From Pseudovirgaria hyperparasitica (Eukaryota; Ascomycota; Dothideomycetes; Acrospermales; Acrospermaceae), in NCBI RefSeq assembly GCF_010093815.1, contig NW_022985553.1, positions 1,336,133-1,400,132 of the forward strand: DNA of 64,000 bases, written 5' to 3'. The translations under genes were made by a program, and so were the position numbers. Below, in pieces: positions 35,603 through 46,491 of this stretch (its first letter is position 1; each line of letters starts with the position of its first letter). A model generated the notes under the pieces. The model saw only the letters and a program-made list of their open reading frames with translations, did not search any database and had not been told where the DNA came from.

Positions 35603-36812
35603 ATGGTCAGCCCCCGTGGAGAGGCTTTGGCTGCTTGGTTGTCTGTTTTCACTGTACTCACCGTAGGTGTCCTGATCCTGCGCTTTTACGCAGTCAGGAT
35701 ACAACAACGAGCTCTTCGTTCCGATGACTATCTCGTCGCTGGCGCTACCATCGCAATGCTTGTTCTTGAAGGATGTACCTTTTGGGGTAAGCAGGCGCTT
35801 TTGGTACTCCGCTGAGTTGAGATTGACTGTTCTATGTTAGCGATTCACAATGGGCTCGGGGCTCGAGCAGCCACGCTGGATTGGCCACAGCAAGCTGTAC
35901 AGATCAAAGTAGGTCAATAGCACAGTCACCCAGTGGACTCATACTAACTGTTGATGACAGTTGATGGTTTCCGCATTCTGGACATGGACAATTGCCACGA
36001 CAGGATGCAAACTCGCTGTGCTTCGTCTTTACTTGGCCATATTCCACACCAAGACTTTCAGATACATTAACTTTGTGCTCATGGGACTGGTTGCATGCTA
36101 CCCGTTTGTATTCATTCCCGTATTCATGACACAATGTACTCCTGTATCTGCCGCTTGGGACCCCGTATTGTCCCTCACGCACTGCCGACCGAGGGAGCAG
36201 CACGAACTGGCGTCAGTCGCTGTCAACGTCGCATTCGACCTCTTGATTGTTCTTCTCCCTCTTCCCTGGATTTGGAGTTTGCAGATGGCGACAAGGAGGA
36301 AGGTTACCGTCACAGCTATGTTCAGTCTCGGGTTGTCGTAAGTCTCAGTGACTGAAGCAATATACCTTGCACTATTATCTGTAGCTAACATCTGTCATAG
36401 CATTGTTGGAGTAATGATCTGGCGACTTGTTACCACCGCGCTTCCAAACCCGAACCCGGATTTCACATATGACGTATACATTCTTGCTCTGCAGAGCCAT
36501 TTGGAACTGTGGCTAGGTCTTCTTGCTGCTTCTCTACCTACTCTAGCCCCATTGCTATCTCGAATGGTCCCTGAGAACGTCAAAAGTTATTTCAAAGGAT
36601 CCTCAGTACGGAGTCCGAAGCGCAACAATATGATCAGGTCGTTTGGCCAAGGTAGATTCCCGCGGACAAAGGCTAAGAGCGACCTTGACTCCATCGACGG
36701 ACTCGATATCCCTCTACATAGCATAGAGCGAAGACAGTATATACAGGTTTCGTATGGTAAGAACGACTCCAAAGCGTCCGAACAGGGTAAGCCTGTCGGT
36801 GTCGAGCTTTGA
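35603..36812 (+). CDS. Fungal rhodopsin-like integral membrane protein
   Basis: Four exons, 35603-35786, 35841-35908, 35961-36337 and 36401-36812, give 346 residues. Seven hydrophobic helices are visible, beginning AWLSVFTVLTVGVLILRFYAVR and followed by SDDYLVAGA, the DD motif of the Fung_rhodopsin (PF20684, formerly PTH11-like) family; W-rich KLAVLRLYLAIF, a Cys-rich extracellular loop and an ASL.TLAPLL segment follow. A cytoplasmic tail of about 80 residues is basic and Ser-rich. Family members often sit in secondary-metabolite clusters, where roles in sensing or transport are suggested but mostly untested. No microbial-rhodopsin retinal lysine is expected or seen. Confidence 0.85.
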
Positions 36813-37028
36813 GCTTCGCCATACTTGACACTAATTGTTTTTCTTGAGAGAAAATATGGTATCGAATCATGATCTGGATTATGGATCCGTGTAAGTATGT
36901 ATGTAAGAGACAACAAAATTCAAGTGATTGTAAGAGCTACTATCTGAACGACCCTGATGTGATGATGTCGATTGAAACTAACATATGATTTTCTGGGAAC
37001 ATCGCTCTCTAGTATATCTGAACTTGTC

Positions 37029-37442
37029 TCATCCGCGAACTGTCTTTTCATTCTCCACTCCAAACACTCTTAGCTCACTCCCTATCAAGAATTTTTCCTG
37101 CTCTGGTGCAAGCTTGTCCACATTGTCGCCCAGGCGGTTTCGAAAGAGAGTGAAATGTTCCTCATCACGGAACACGAGCACTACGACACAGTCAAAGTCA
37201 CACTCGGAAGGAGCGCCCATGAATGTCATTGGATTCCGGACGCTTGAAGTTTGATTGTCTTGTTGCTGATTCTGGCCAGTTGGGACGTCTTGCTTCACAT
37301 AGTAGCGTGTATGTGAGACTGGAAAAGTGTCGCCGACGATGCTTTTGAAGAAGGGCAGAAATTTCTCATCCCAATGGGTTTGAAATTCTTCGAACGATAT
37401 TGAGGGGTTTCGATTCTCAAGTGCGAGTACAGTGAATGTCAT
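37029..37442 (-). CDS. EthD domain protein (copy 2)
   Basis: A single exon of 137 residues, the typical EthD length. It opens MTFTVLALENRNPSISFEEF, has SIVGDTFPVSHTRYYV at about residue 35 and DCVVVLVFRDEEHFTLF near residue 90. It aligns along its whole length with the EthD protein at 26303-26833 but lacks the long Pro-rich insertion. Cluster-encoded EthD proteins in fungi (for example in anthraquinone clusters) catalyse dehydration or decarboxylation; that the present one does so is inference. Confidence 0.83.
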   Translation of the reverse strand: MTFTVLALENRNPSISFEEFQTHWDEKFLPFFKSIVGDTFPVSHTRYYVKQDVPTGQNQQQDNQTSSVRNPMTFMGAPSECDFDCVVVLVFRDEEHFTLFRNRLGDNVDKLAPEQEKFLIGSELRVFGVENEKTVRG

Positions 37443-37616
37443 GATTGTCTCTTTAACCGCGTTGAACAGATTGTCGTGATTTGGGCAGGTATGATTCCCT
37501 GATAGTAGTAATTTTGATGAGCTCTATGAGAGTTCGAACGAAAGATCAACAGAGAATAGCAGAGACAGAGCGAAGTGAACAGTCTAGGGTTACACAGGAC
37601 TTTCACCAGAGTTTAC

Positions 37617-38000
37617 TGACACTGCTTGAAGAATAAATACACCTGGGAGAAGTCCGAAAATTGAGCGAGCCGCAACAGTGGTATGCCGATTTTAGTCCGT
37701 CGCATGTTAACCCTACAGAAATCGACACTCCTCAAAGAACAAATACACTTAGCGAAGTCCGAAAAATGAGCGAGGCGCAACAGTGGTATACCGATTTTAG
37801 TCCATTGCATGTTGACCCTACAGATATTGACATTCCTCAAAGAATAAATACACATTAGCGAAGTCCGAAAAATGAGCGAGGTGCAACAGTGGTATGCCGA
37901 TTTTAGTCCGTTGCATATTAACCCTACAGAACTATCCACTAGATCAATCCGGATGCCGATTCTAGTCCGCTGCATGTTAACCCTGCAGAACTATCCCAGG
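37617..38000. repeat. About 105-bp tandem repeat array
   Basis: Three long units begin with AGTCCGAAAAA/T at 37651, 37756 and 37862 (periods 105 and 106 bases), preceded by a partial unit from 37617 and followed by a truncated unit at about 37953-38000. Units share GAGCGAGGCGCAACAGTGG and ATGCCGATTTTAGTCCG. Units differ by several substitutions. Both strands stay open for more than 100 codons, but the frame breaks outside the array. Confidence 0.9.
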
Positions 38001-38400
38001 TATAACACCTTGCTTGAAAAACTAGTGGTGAAGCAATTTTTGCGTCGTCTACTAGGGTACTGCGCTGATTGTTACCAAACTGGCTTGGGACGTAACCCTT
38101 GCTTCTTGGCTCTGGGCAGGGTCAGGGGTATCACCTCCAGACAAAGACGGCACAGCCTCGTACGCTCCCCTACTTCATCTGTATGCAGGTAGGTAGCATA
38201 TGGCCTTGATTCAAGCACCAAGGGGGTGTGAGAAGGTAACAGGTAACACAAGTATCATGCTGGCCTTGTGTGCTGCTATGGCATGTTAGTAGTAATCATA
38301 GCTACCCCAGCATAGATAAATCATGCCATATTCGTTGTGACTGACAGCCACTTCATCAAAGACACACAAAGTTCGAGCAGCAACATTTAAACATCTCACT

Positions 38401-39427
38401 ATGGATCCGCCATTTCCAAGCCCTGTAAAACAATGGCACAATGACATATATCCTGCAATCGAGCCTTCTAACCCCAAACTGAGCCACAAAGGCCACACAG
38501 TCGTAATCACAGGCGCCGTAAGTTATATTTACTCTCCGTTAACAGGATCATTCACTGATACAGATGACAGGGTAGTGGTATCGGCCGAGCTAATGCCCTC
38601 GCTTTTGCTATTGCAGGTGCAGCCCGACTGGTACTCATTGGCCGAACTGAGGCCAAAATCAAGGAGACTGAGGCTGCTATCGCATCAGAGGCAGGAAACT
38701 GCGATGTTATCACGTTTATTACTGATGCGAGCAATCTTGATGGAATGCAAGAAGTTGCCAGAGCTGTTGGTACTTGGCACGTTCTTCTTCTGAATGCAGG
38801 GTATATGAACAGTCCAGCTCCCGTCGCGACGGCCGACCTTGGAGACTACTGGAAAGCTTTCGAGGTATGAATGTCCAGTAGCCTGACGATTACAGTTTGC
38901 CTCATCCACAGTTACTACCAGGTTAATGTCAAATCTACTATCGTTGGTGTGCAGTCATTTGCACCGACTGCCGCCAAGGACCATGCTGCCATCGTAGCCC
39001 CAGTCGGAGGGTCTATGCAACTACCGACGAAGTTATTAGCAGGGCTATCGGGCTATCTTACTGCGAAGCTTGCAGTGGTGAGGATCATGGAGTTCCTCTC
39101 TGTAGAGAATCCATCTATCTTCTTTGCTACGTACCATCCAGGAATGGTGGATACCGAAGTCTTTCGGCGTTCCGGGGCAACACCTGATATGCTTCCAATG
39201 GACTCTCGTAAGAATGTTCCTGCTCTCCCATATACAGACTAACAGCTTTAGCTCAATTATCGGCCGGCTTTGTGCTGTGGTTGACACTCCCAGCAGCGCT
39301 TTTCTTGAATGGAAGATTTGTCTGGGCCAACTGGGACGTCGAAGAATTGATGGCAAGCTCGGACAAGATAACTTCACAGGATTTGTTCAAGACGTCATTC
39401 ACAGGATGGCCCTACGCCAGCACATAG
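38401..39427 (+). CDS. Short-chain dehydrogenase/reductase
   Basis: Four exons, 38401-38517, 38571-38864, 38922-39207 and 39252-39427, give 290 residues. The Rossmann motif TGAGSGIGR spans intron 1, LLLNAGY is the NAG motif, and SGYLTAKLAVVRIMEF holds the catalytic YxxxK. PGMVDTEVF follows the active site. The C-terminus GRFVWANWDVEELM is typical of a fungal SDR group found in secondary-metabolite clusters. The protein should be a soluble NAD(P)-dependent oxidoreductase. The catalytic Ser region reads APVGGSM, which is atypical but keeps a Ser. It is transcribed towards the UbiA gene in the same direction. Confidence 0.88.
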
Positions 39428-40165
39428 TGCCTATCATACCAGGACAGTCATATTCTTAGGGTCGGAGCAATCTTTCACTTTCAAAATGTATGGCGGGCTA
39501 AAAGTACAGCAAAAGGGGGCAAAAACAAGGCCAGGGCCGTTTACATTCTTTATTCAGCCATTAACTGAGTAATGCGCTCCTATGAAACTGAGTGGCTTTT
39601 TACGAGCCGTTTTAGCCTTTACGAGATCACTTCTCTAAACTCCACGCACTCCTCAGAGACACTCCAACAGAGACACTCCTCATTTGGGGTATGCCATTGG
39701 TCATATCATCGCATTGAGACATTGGACCTGGTCATATAGGTCATAACCTAGTCAGCAAATCAATTAATCCTTACCGCGACATACATAGCGACATACCAAG
39801 GATGAAGCCCGGCCAACCTGCAGATTGTGATAGTACTAGAGACTTCTAGACTCTACTCCAGTAGTTCATGCAGACCGAGTGAGACTACTATATCAATCTC
39901 GGAGCAATGTCCATTCTAGTCTATTCGCACTAATGCTGACCTTAGGGGTGATGTCCGAAAGCGATGCGTAAACTTCGTTGAAACAAAACCAGATTGATTA
40001 CTGGGTCGTATTAAAATACAACGTTAGATATGCCAGTTATGCATTCACTCATATATCAGACGCCGTCGATTGTAACGGTACATATCTCGGCATTCATCTG
40101 CACGCTAAATGCGACGTTGTCTTATCAGTGACTATTGAGTCTTCCACAAGTACCTCCTATATTCT
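39428..40165. other. Intergenic before UbiA gene
   Basis: About 740 bases between two co-directional genes; nothing recognised beyond promoter-like sequence. Confidence 0.5.
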
Positions 40166-41104
40166 ATGAAGCATCCACAAAGTGAGATTATCTACTGGTC
40201 TGCCGCCACCTATAAGATGGTACACAAACTACGAGACCTTGTCCAGAACTTTTGGCTCTTTACGAAAGACGATGCATGGACCTTCGTAGCCCCCAATACC
40301 ATCTTCGGCCTCAGCAGTGCTCTCGCTGGCCGTGTATTTTGCAATCACAGTCAATCTTGGCAGGATACCCTCTTGCGCGCCCCACTTGTCGTTCTCTTCA
40401 ACTGGGCCACACTACTCATCTTCGATCTCGCAAATCAGCGTCTCCCCGAGTCTGTACGAGAGGATGCACTCAACAAGCCGTGGCGACCGGTGCCTAGTGG
40501 TCGAATGTCAAGTGAGGCTGTCCGAATGACTATGCTGGCTTGCATACCCTTGGTTCTAATCCTGGGGAACATGCTCGGAGCAGGCCCACAGTGTAATGGG
40601 ATCATTATTCTGACATGGCTTTATAACGATTTGGGTGGCGGTGACCAGAACTGGGCTCTTCGAAATCTTATTATCGCTGTCGCATTTGGGTTGTTCAATG
40701 TGGGATCGTTGCGGGTGGCGGTAGGGGCAGGGAGTGAAGAGTTAGAATTAAGTTACCATGGGAAAATGTGGACTGTCATGATCAGTGCGGTGATCTTCAC
40801 TACCATGCATGTACAGGACTTGAAAGATCAGCTAGGGGATAAAAGTCGAGGCCGACACACAGCGCCGCTGATATTGGGAGATCACTATGCAAGGTATACC
40901 ATCGCAATTCCAGTGGCTGTTTGGTCCGTGATCATGTCAGTTTATTGGAACATGCGGCAGTGGAGTCTTGTACTCATTCTGTTAGGATCATATATCTCCT
41001 GGCGTTGTTTAATGTTGAGAAACAAGGAGGAAGATCGAAAGACCTGGCAATTCTGGGCTGCGTGGACCGCTGTCCTCTATATACTCCCAACTATTTTCAG
41101 TTAA
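40166..41104 (+). CDS. UbiA-superfamily prenyltransferase or terpene cyclase
   Basis: An intronless gene of 312 residues with seven to nine membrane helices. The first Asp-rich region reads FDLANQRLPESVREDALNKPWRPVPSG (about residues 84-110, quoted in part): the N-Q...ED..NKP.RP pattern replaces the NDxxDxxxD of classical UbiA enzymes. The second motif DLKDQLGDKSRGRHTAPL is a standard UbiA DxxxD region. Fungal proteins with this altered first motif include the UbiA-type membrane sesquiterpene cyclase of the fumagillin pathway and relatives in meroterpenoid clusters (established knowledge). It is the only plausible scaffold enzyme in this cluster: either it cyclises farnesyl diphosphate or prenylates an acceptor made elsewhere. 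It acts in the ER membrane and needs Mg2+ and a prenyl diphosphate. Confidence 0.86.
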   Translation: MKHPQSEIIYWSAATYKMVHKLRDLVQNFWLFTKDDAWTFVAPNTIFGLSSALAGRVFCNHSQSWQDTLLRAPLVVLFNWATLLIFDLANQRLPESVREDALNKPWRPVPSGRMSSEAVRMTMLACIPLVLILGNMLGAGPQCNGIIILTWLYNDLGGGDQNWALRNLIIAVAFGLFNVGSLRVAVGAGSEELELSYHGKMWTVMISAVIFTTMHVQDLKDQLGDKSRGRHTAPLILGDHYARYTIAIPVAVWSVIMSVYWNMRQWSLVLILLGSYISWRCLMLRNKEEDRKTWQFWAAWTAVLYILPTIFS

Positions 41105-42798
41105 CTATCAGACCTAATATGAGCCTGGGCTGTAGGAGGTTGTGGGTAGAGATCTATGACTATAGGTATCAGTCGATAGTACAAAGGATACAAAGCCGAT
41201 TAGCAGTGTGATCCAGGGAAATATCGTGATGCTGTGCTTGCATGTGCTCAATTCTAGTTGTCACGATCATCAAGATGTGATAGGTCGTACTCCAAGTTAA
41301 ACTACAGTCGGCTAGAGATCGAGATCTTCTACAACGATTTAAATGATATGAAGATATTGAAATTAAGATTTATTGCCATGTATATTACCAATGAGGACCT
41401 AAGGTATACAATAGTACGAGCAATGAAGGTCATATATATTTATCTATAACAATCGTAGATAGATGCAGGGAAGTTATTTCCTACATGGACGCCGGTTGCG
41501 TAACATTGAATACAGAAGAAGAAAGAATTCTAATTAATGAACAGAAGCTCTTGAAGCGTCAAAGCTACTAACATACTACCCTTGAGGTAGAAGGTAGTTA
41601 TCCAAGTAAGAGTGAGAGTACCATGGTCAAGACTTAGGTAGAACGTGCTATTTATTATCATGTGAACCCAGTGAAATGGCCCGGTATGTAATATGTATGA
41701 ATCATAGCTAGGACTGATAGTAATATTATCTACGATATCGATATTGTCTAACTAAGTATTATAAGGCTAATACTATCGACAATTCTCCAATATAATACTA
41801 GACTTTGTTACTTGCATCTAAATAGAGAATAAGAGAAGAGATATCTCTTAAAGAGATCTACTATCTTCTCTACGATGGAGTTAGAGAAGATTTATATTAA
41901 CTTTTCACTTTCTTTAAGATAGATATATTTCTATAGAGGACTTCTCTATAGGCGATTCCTTTAATCTCAATCTAATCTGTGGGAATCATATTATAGATAC
42001 TCGAGAAAGGGGAATCTTCTAAGCTAATAGCTTCCTAGAGTATAAGATAAGATATCTATAAAGCTATAAAGCTATATTAACTACAGAAGTAGTAGTAGGT
42101 AGTTTCTCTAATACTATCATAAAGCCTATGCTAGAGACACGTTACATCTTTAACGGACTATAAGGTCTATTGATAACTAATTAGGCTTCTACATATAAAT
42201 AGATTATTATACTTATTAGGCTCTTTCTCGTAGTATACCTTATATAGGGATAGACTTATGATTATACTATGACAGAAGGCATCTAGGTTGAGTATATACT
42301 ACGCCTGTCTTATTTATTAAATGGACGCTGGTACCGAAAAGTGGATTCCATACACTGCTATGTTTATTTTCACGATTATAAGAGGTACCTTGCTTGTGCA
42401 CCGCATTATCAACAAAGAATGCTTGAAAATTTGTTCAAGCACCCTTGAAAGTAACTAGGTACCCAATAATGCTCGTTGTTTTGTTGGGCATTATGTTATG
42501 CTTTCATATACAGCTAAGCGTGCTTCAGCTTTCATAGATCCCAGAATGCAGACTAAGACATCCTGATGCCCAATAGGCCTATCCAAGGGATGACTTCATG
42601 AATACCGAGCCAAATACGTACGAATACCGAATTGCTTTGCACCACTTGATTCTCTCTGAGAGTGATCTCACCTTGCTTATAGCGCTTAAAGAGCCTGAGA
42701 CAAATAATTAAGAGCATAAAAATCCAGTATCTATGTAGACTCTCGATGTGGCGCCATTCATATGTCGAGCAAGGATTCTGTGTTTTGACCAAGTACCA
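41105..42798. other. AT-rich gene-poor block
   Basis: About 1.7 kb, strongly AT- and TpA-rich from 41240 to 42300, with stops in every frame. It looks like an old repeat after repeat-induced point mutation; no family can be named. A small perfect hairpin TGCTTGAA-N6-TTCAAGCA lies at about 42418-42439. Confidence 0.55.
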
Positions 42799-43859
42799 TC
42801 AGTCTTCCTTGCTAATGATAATTGAACGGGTCTCGACACTTCGTCGCTTGCAAGCCGTAGGGCTTGCTCGTGGGTTGGGGAAAGGTACGTGAGGACAAAC
42901 TGTTGGGGTTAGCGTTAGAGTCTATATGTGAGATAGATAGAAATACACCGTGCTTGATCACCAGGCGCGGAGTCATAGCTGACGAATAGTACGGGCTCCT
43001 CGGGCGTCATATGCTCAAGCCAATACCTACAGAGTGGTTGTCAGTCTATCGTCGGAGGCTAGTAGTGATTTCTGGCTTGTACCATTGTTGGGCAGGGTTA
43101 TATCGAAGATAATAATTTTCGCCGACACGAGTTGGTATCACCCTGTCACACGCAATGAGATCGTTCTTATCAACGGTACGGTAGTCGCAGTAAGCTAGCG
43201 GCATGTCCTCCAAGATAGGGAGTAATGAACGCCACGTGCTAAGTAGAGTGTTATTAGCCAGGCATCGTTCCTTGAGAAATTTCCATACTTCATGATCCTA
43301 AACCGATATCCACGCTTTGCATATTTCGCCATGAGCTCCCGAGGCAGGTGATGTCCGATGATTCTTGGTCCAGCTGCGCGTGATACATCAACATGAGCAC
43401 CCTTTGCCGGCCGATCCGGGACTGTATCATCCCTAAGGTTGATAACACGACCAAGGTCAGCTCCATTATCTCGAAGCTGTAAACATCTCAGCAGAATGGA
43501 AGCAGTTCTGATTGCTCACATACCTTTACGTCAAATGTGTAGACACATTCCACGTCAAGGAGCTTTTTGAGATACGTTTGGGTCTCAGATCTGTACTCTG
43601 CAACCTCTTCGTTTGTCTTTATCTCGGAAACGGATGTCTGATGGTTCAAGATTGTGAAGCCTACTTCGTTCAAGTCAAAAGGCTCTTTTTGTTCTCTGAC
43701 ATCACGTATCAGTACGGAGTCACGTTTTTCGAATTTCAAATTGTTAGTAGTGACAGAACTGTCGTATTCTGCTGCAGACACAAGAACCTGGTATGGTTTC
43801 TCATTTTTGTAAAGGGGCAAATCTGCAATGAATTCGATCGACGTTACAATGTCTGGCAT
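42799..43859 (-). CDS. AsaB/CTB9/CmcJ-like hydroxylase/desaturase
   Basis: Five exons, 43859-43524, 43476-43289, 43238-43083, 43026-42947 and 42899-42799, give 286 residues; only the first is obvious as an open frame and the rest was recovered by splicing. Family landmarks are SIEFIADLPLYKNEKPY at the start, DLNEVGFTILNHQTS near residue 65, a GAHVDVSRAAGPRI block, RFRIMNTWRSL across intron 2, ALIACD-like DLIACDRV, and YLRYNPAQQWYWLEHMTPEE across intron 3, ending FCPHVPFPNPRA. This is the 2-oxoglutarate-dioxygenase-like group of AsaB (aspergillic acid), CTB9 (cercosporin) and CmcJ. The H-x-D of AHVD is a candidate iron ligand pair. It probably oxidises or desaturates a cluster intermediate. 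The start is the first ATG; exon lengths sum to an exact codon number. Confidence 0.87.
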
Positions 43860-43974
43860 TGCTAACGTGCCTCAAATTTCGATGTGGTCAGCTAGATGAT
43901 AGCAGGAGAACTACTTAGACCCAAAAGAAAATCAGGTCATAGCAGATGGGGCTCTGCATACCACTAAGCTTGTC

Positions 43975-44512
43975 TCACCGATCGGTCCATGCATAGGATA
44001 GTGCACAACGGCATGCTTCATATTCCATACTGTCCCAGGTGGCAAACTGTGTGCATACCAGTAACTGATCTCTCAGCTTGTCCTTTCCGCTCACCGGCCG
44101 CATTAGAATACACCGTTTCTGGATGTACGTATTGCTTACAGAATCGGCGTACGACTCTGCGGGACGGCCTATCATGAATGCGTATATGATTGTCTGGCCC
44201 CCCTTGTAAACACAACCATTCATGCAAGACGCAGTTGACATGATAGGCCAGACTAAACTTCTAGACATGGTCCACCACAACATGTGGCTCGGGACTTACG
44301 ATGGCTTCTGCATGTGCTGGCAAAAGATAGTCACAGCTGAGTCTATTGGCCCTGGCTACACTTTCTAGATCGGCACATAACAAATCATCAAGGAAAAGTG
44401 TGATCTCAGGAGCGGTGATCCTGGGCATTGATGTGTGCATAAAGCTCGACCAGCTCCAGCTCAACAGCACTCGTTGTGCATCCTGTCGATTCAACCTACC
44501 AATCTTCAACAT
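43975..44512 (-). CDS. Hypothetical, two possible exons
   Basis: A frame from the ATG at 44512 (MLKIGRLNRQDAQRVLLSW) runs to about 44297, where a GTAAGT donor follows the codons for AEAI. Downstream, two overlapping frames, 44018-44227 and 43975-44283, both look protein-like; the second ends FATWDSMEYEACRCALSYAW. I cannot decide the acceptor. No domain is recognised. It is intergenic space between the AsaB-like gene and a small plus-strand ORF, so a decayed cluster gene is possible. Confidence 0.3.
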
Positions 44513-44609
44513 ACCAGCGTCTCAATTTTGTAGCTCCATAGCAATATCACGTAGGTCTTTTGTGCGTGCTTTCTTTTCTTGACGCTTGCTGAACTCCCTA
44601 GTCTCCACC

Positions 44610-44834
44610 ATGCAAGCTCAAATCGAATTTCTCAAGACAATCACGACTGGCCCTGAGCCGGACGAGGTCATCGATACTATGGCAGCCCCTGTAGAGCTTT
44701 ACCCGAGCGAGAGCGAGAAGGAACAGCCGTGGAAGGCATGGATGAAGTTCCAGGAAGCAACTCCTTCTGGAGATGAGCTGGTATTCATGATCAACGACCT
44801 CGATTGTGGTGCAGGTGGACTGGGTGGATACTGA
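44610..44834 (+). CDS. Small acidic protein, 74 residues
   Basis: An intronless frame starts at an ATG in a CACCATGCA context preceded by a pyrimidine-rich leader (TTTCTTTTCTTGACG), as in real fungal genes. It encodes an acidic peptide with EVIDTMAAPVELYPSESEKE and WKAWMKFQEATPSGDELVFM and ends GAGGLGGY. No signal peptide or known domain. It could be a cluster-linked small protein, a precursor peptide or a chance ORF; transcript evidence would decide. Confidence 0.35.
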   Translation: MQAQIEFLKTITTGPEPDEVIDTMAAPVELYPSESEKEQPWKAWMKFQEATPSGDELVFMINDLDCGAGGLGGY

Positions 44835-45007
44835 TTCTGGTGCGGAAGAATCGTCATGAGTTGAGCATACTGTAGCTGCTGTTTGACAATTCGACCACCA
44901 TGCCATGGATGTAAAGCCTCTGTCTGGCCTACTTCGTAGGGAAATCCACTGACGGTCTATATTATTTCTATAATAACATCTATCCATGTTTGAGTGCGTG
45001 ATTCGAC

Positions 45008-46491
45008 CTATGCTACTTGCGAAACTTGGATCGCTTGAAGCACAAATTGACCAAGCGCAAATAATAGTCCAACTCCACCGAATATAGTAACGATCCAGAA
45101 TGTGTACCTACAGAATCAGTCTCGACCATATTTGAGGAAGTCGATACAGAAACTCACCAGCGAAGCAAGTCTCTCCGATCCTGCCAAAGCATTTTAATTG
45201 TGCCAGGATCCTGTCGAGAGATATACTCTTGCAAAAGTAGCAGTCGGGGCCCAAGAATGGGAAAGTTAGTATGAATACTGTATGCTGTCGTTCGGCTCGA
45301 AGTATCTGCTGACTGTTTAACCAGATCGCGGAGGCATATATCAATGTTGCCGGAGACTATAGCCCGTTTCGCTACCACACGTCGGAAGTGCTCACGGGCT
45401 CTTCTGTCATCTCCAAAAACCAGGCTATACGACAGCCGAATTTCTTCCAGTAAGGCTTTAGTGGAAAATCCATCGGGCTTTGAGTATGCATCGTAGTAGC
45501 TGGAGAGCAGGCTGTCATCTGGAATCAGTTCTGCACATCTTATATAGAGTCTAAAGCTAGACAACTCACCTATCCAGCAGTGTCTTCTCGAACCTATTGA
45601 TCACACAATATGACGGTAGTTGAAACATTAGCAATCGCCGTTTCTCGATATCAAATGAGAGATGAGAGCTTATGTTAGAAACCCACTGAATCTCAATCCT
45701 TCCAATGCGCCATAGAGTGGAGGCATTGAGCAAAGAGACTTGCAGTGTATCCGATGGTCTGTACGCGGGATCCCAATTTGTTTGATTAGTGGATTGGTTT
45801 TGAATTGGGAGAAGTTGTCCAAATTGGCGTAGCATTTCGCACAGTGGTTTCTTCCCTTGCTCAAGACCTATAGCAGCTAGATTGAGCCCAACGAATTGCT
45901 GCTCGTCAAGCGACAATGTCGTTGAGACAGGCATGGTAGGTGAGGGTGAGTACAACATGCTAATCCATGACATCGATACGAAAACCAAAGTACATGCTCT
46001 GGCATACGTATCTGGACTTCTTGATACGTCCGCAAGTATCTGACGCTGCACCAGATAGCTGACAGCTGTATCAATGCTACAATACTTATTGGCCTTGGCA
46101 TGCTCTGCAAGTCTAGCCAGCATACACATCATCTTATCCAGATCAGTCAAGCTTGCGTTAGACTCTGAGTTGACAAGCAATCCCTGGAGGGTGGCAGCTG
46201 GGAGAGCCTGGATATTGTGTTCGAGGTAGTCAAGGAAGACCTGCTGGCCCGGAGTTGCAACAGCCGAGTCTCCGAAATCGGTACCAGTGACTGCAGATAG
46301 CAGAAGCTTTGCTGTAGTCTCCAATGGTTTCTTAATCGATCTTGCTGCAGTTTCAGGTTACCATTCTGCACATGTCATTCCAATTGTCCCTTGCACTCAC
46401 AATCTCGCTGCCCTTCTTGATTGGCCTTTTCTAGATCATGGATTGACTCTCTGTTATGATACCACCACAAACACCATGGCGGGACTCTCAT
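45008..46491 (-). CDS. Unknown fungal protein with C-terminal membrane helix
   Basis: Four exons, 46491-46401, 46344-45570, 45511-45158 and 45107-45008, give 439 residues. The start MRVPPWCLWWYHNRESIHDL was recovered upstream of a TTG-initiated frame by splicing GTGAGT...CTGCAG. The centre is alpha-helical (DKMMCMLARLAEHAKANKY, LSLDEQQFVGLNLAAIGLEQG). Near the end come LLLLQEYISRQDPGTIKMLW and QDRRDLLRWYTFWIVTIFGGV, then a single hydrophobic segment FGGVGLLLFALGQFVLQAIQ. I know similar proteins only as uncharacterised ascomycete proteins; the D-RRDLLRW juxtamembrane motif seems to be their signature. A C-terminal anchor facing the cytosol is inferred. Confidence 0.68.

Noticed and set aside
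37613-37975. Open frames across the 105-bp tandem repeat
   Set aside because: Both strands are open and each frame ends at the array edge; the simplest reading is a non-coding repeat.
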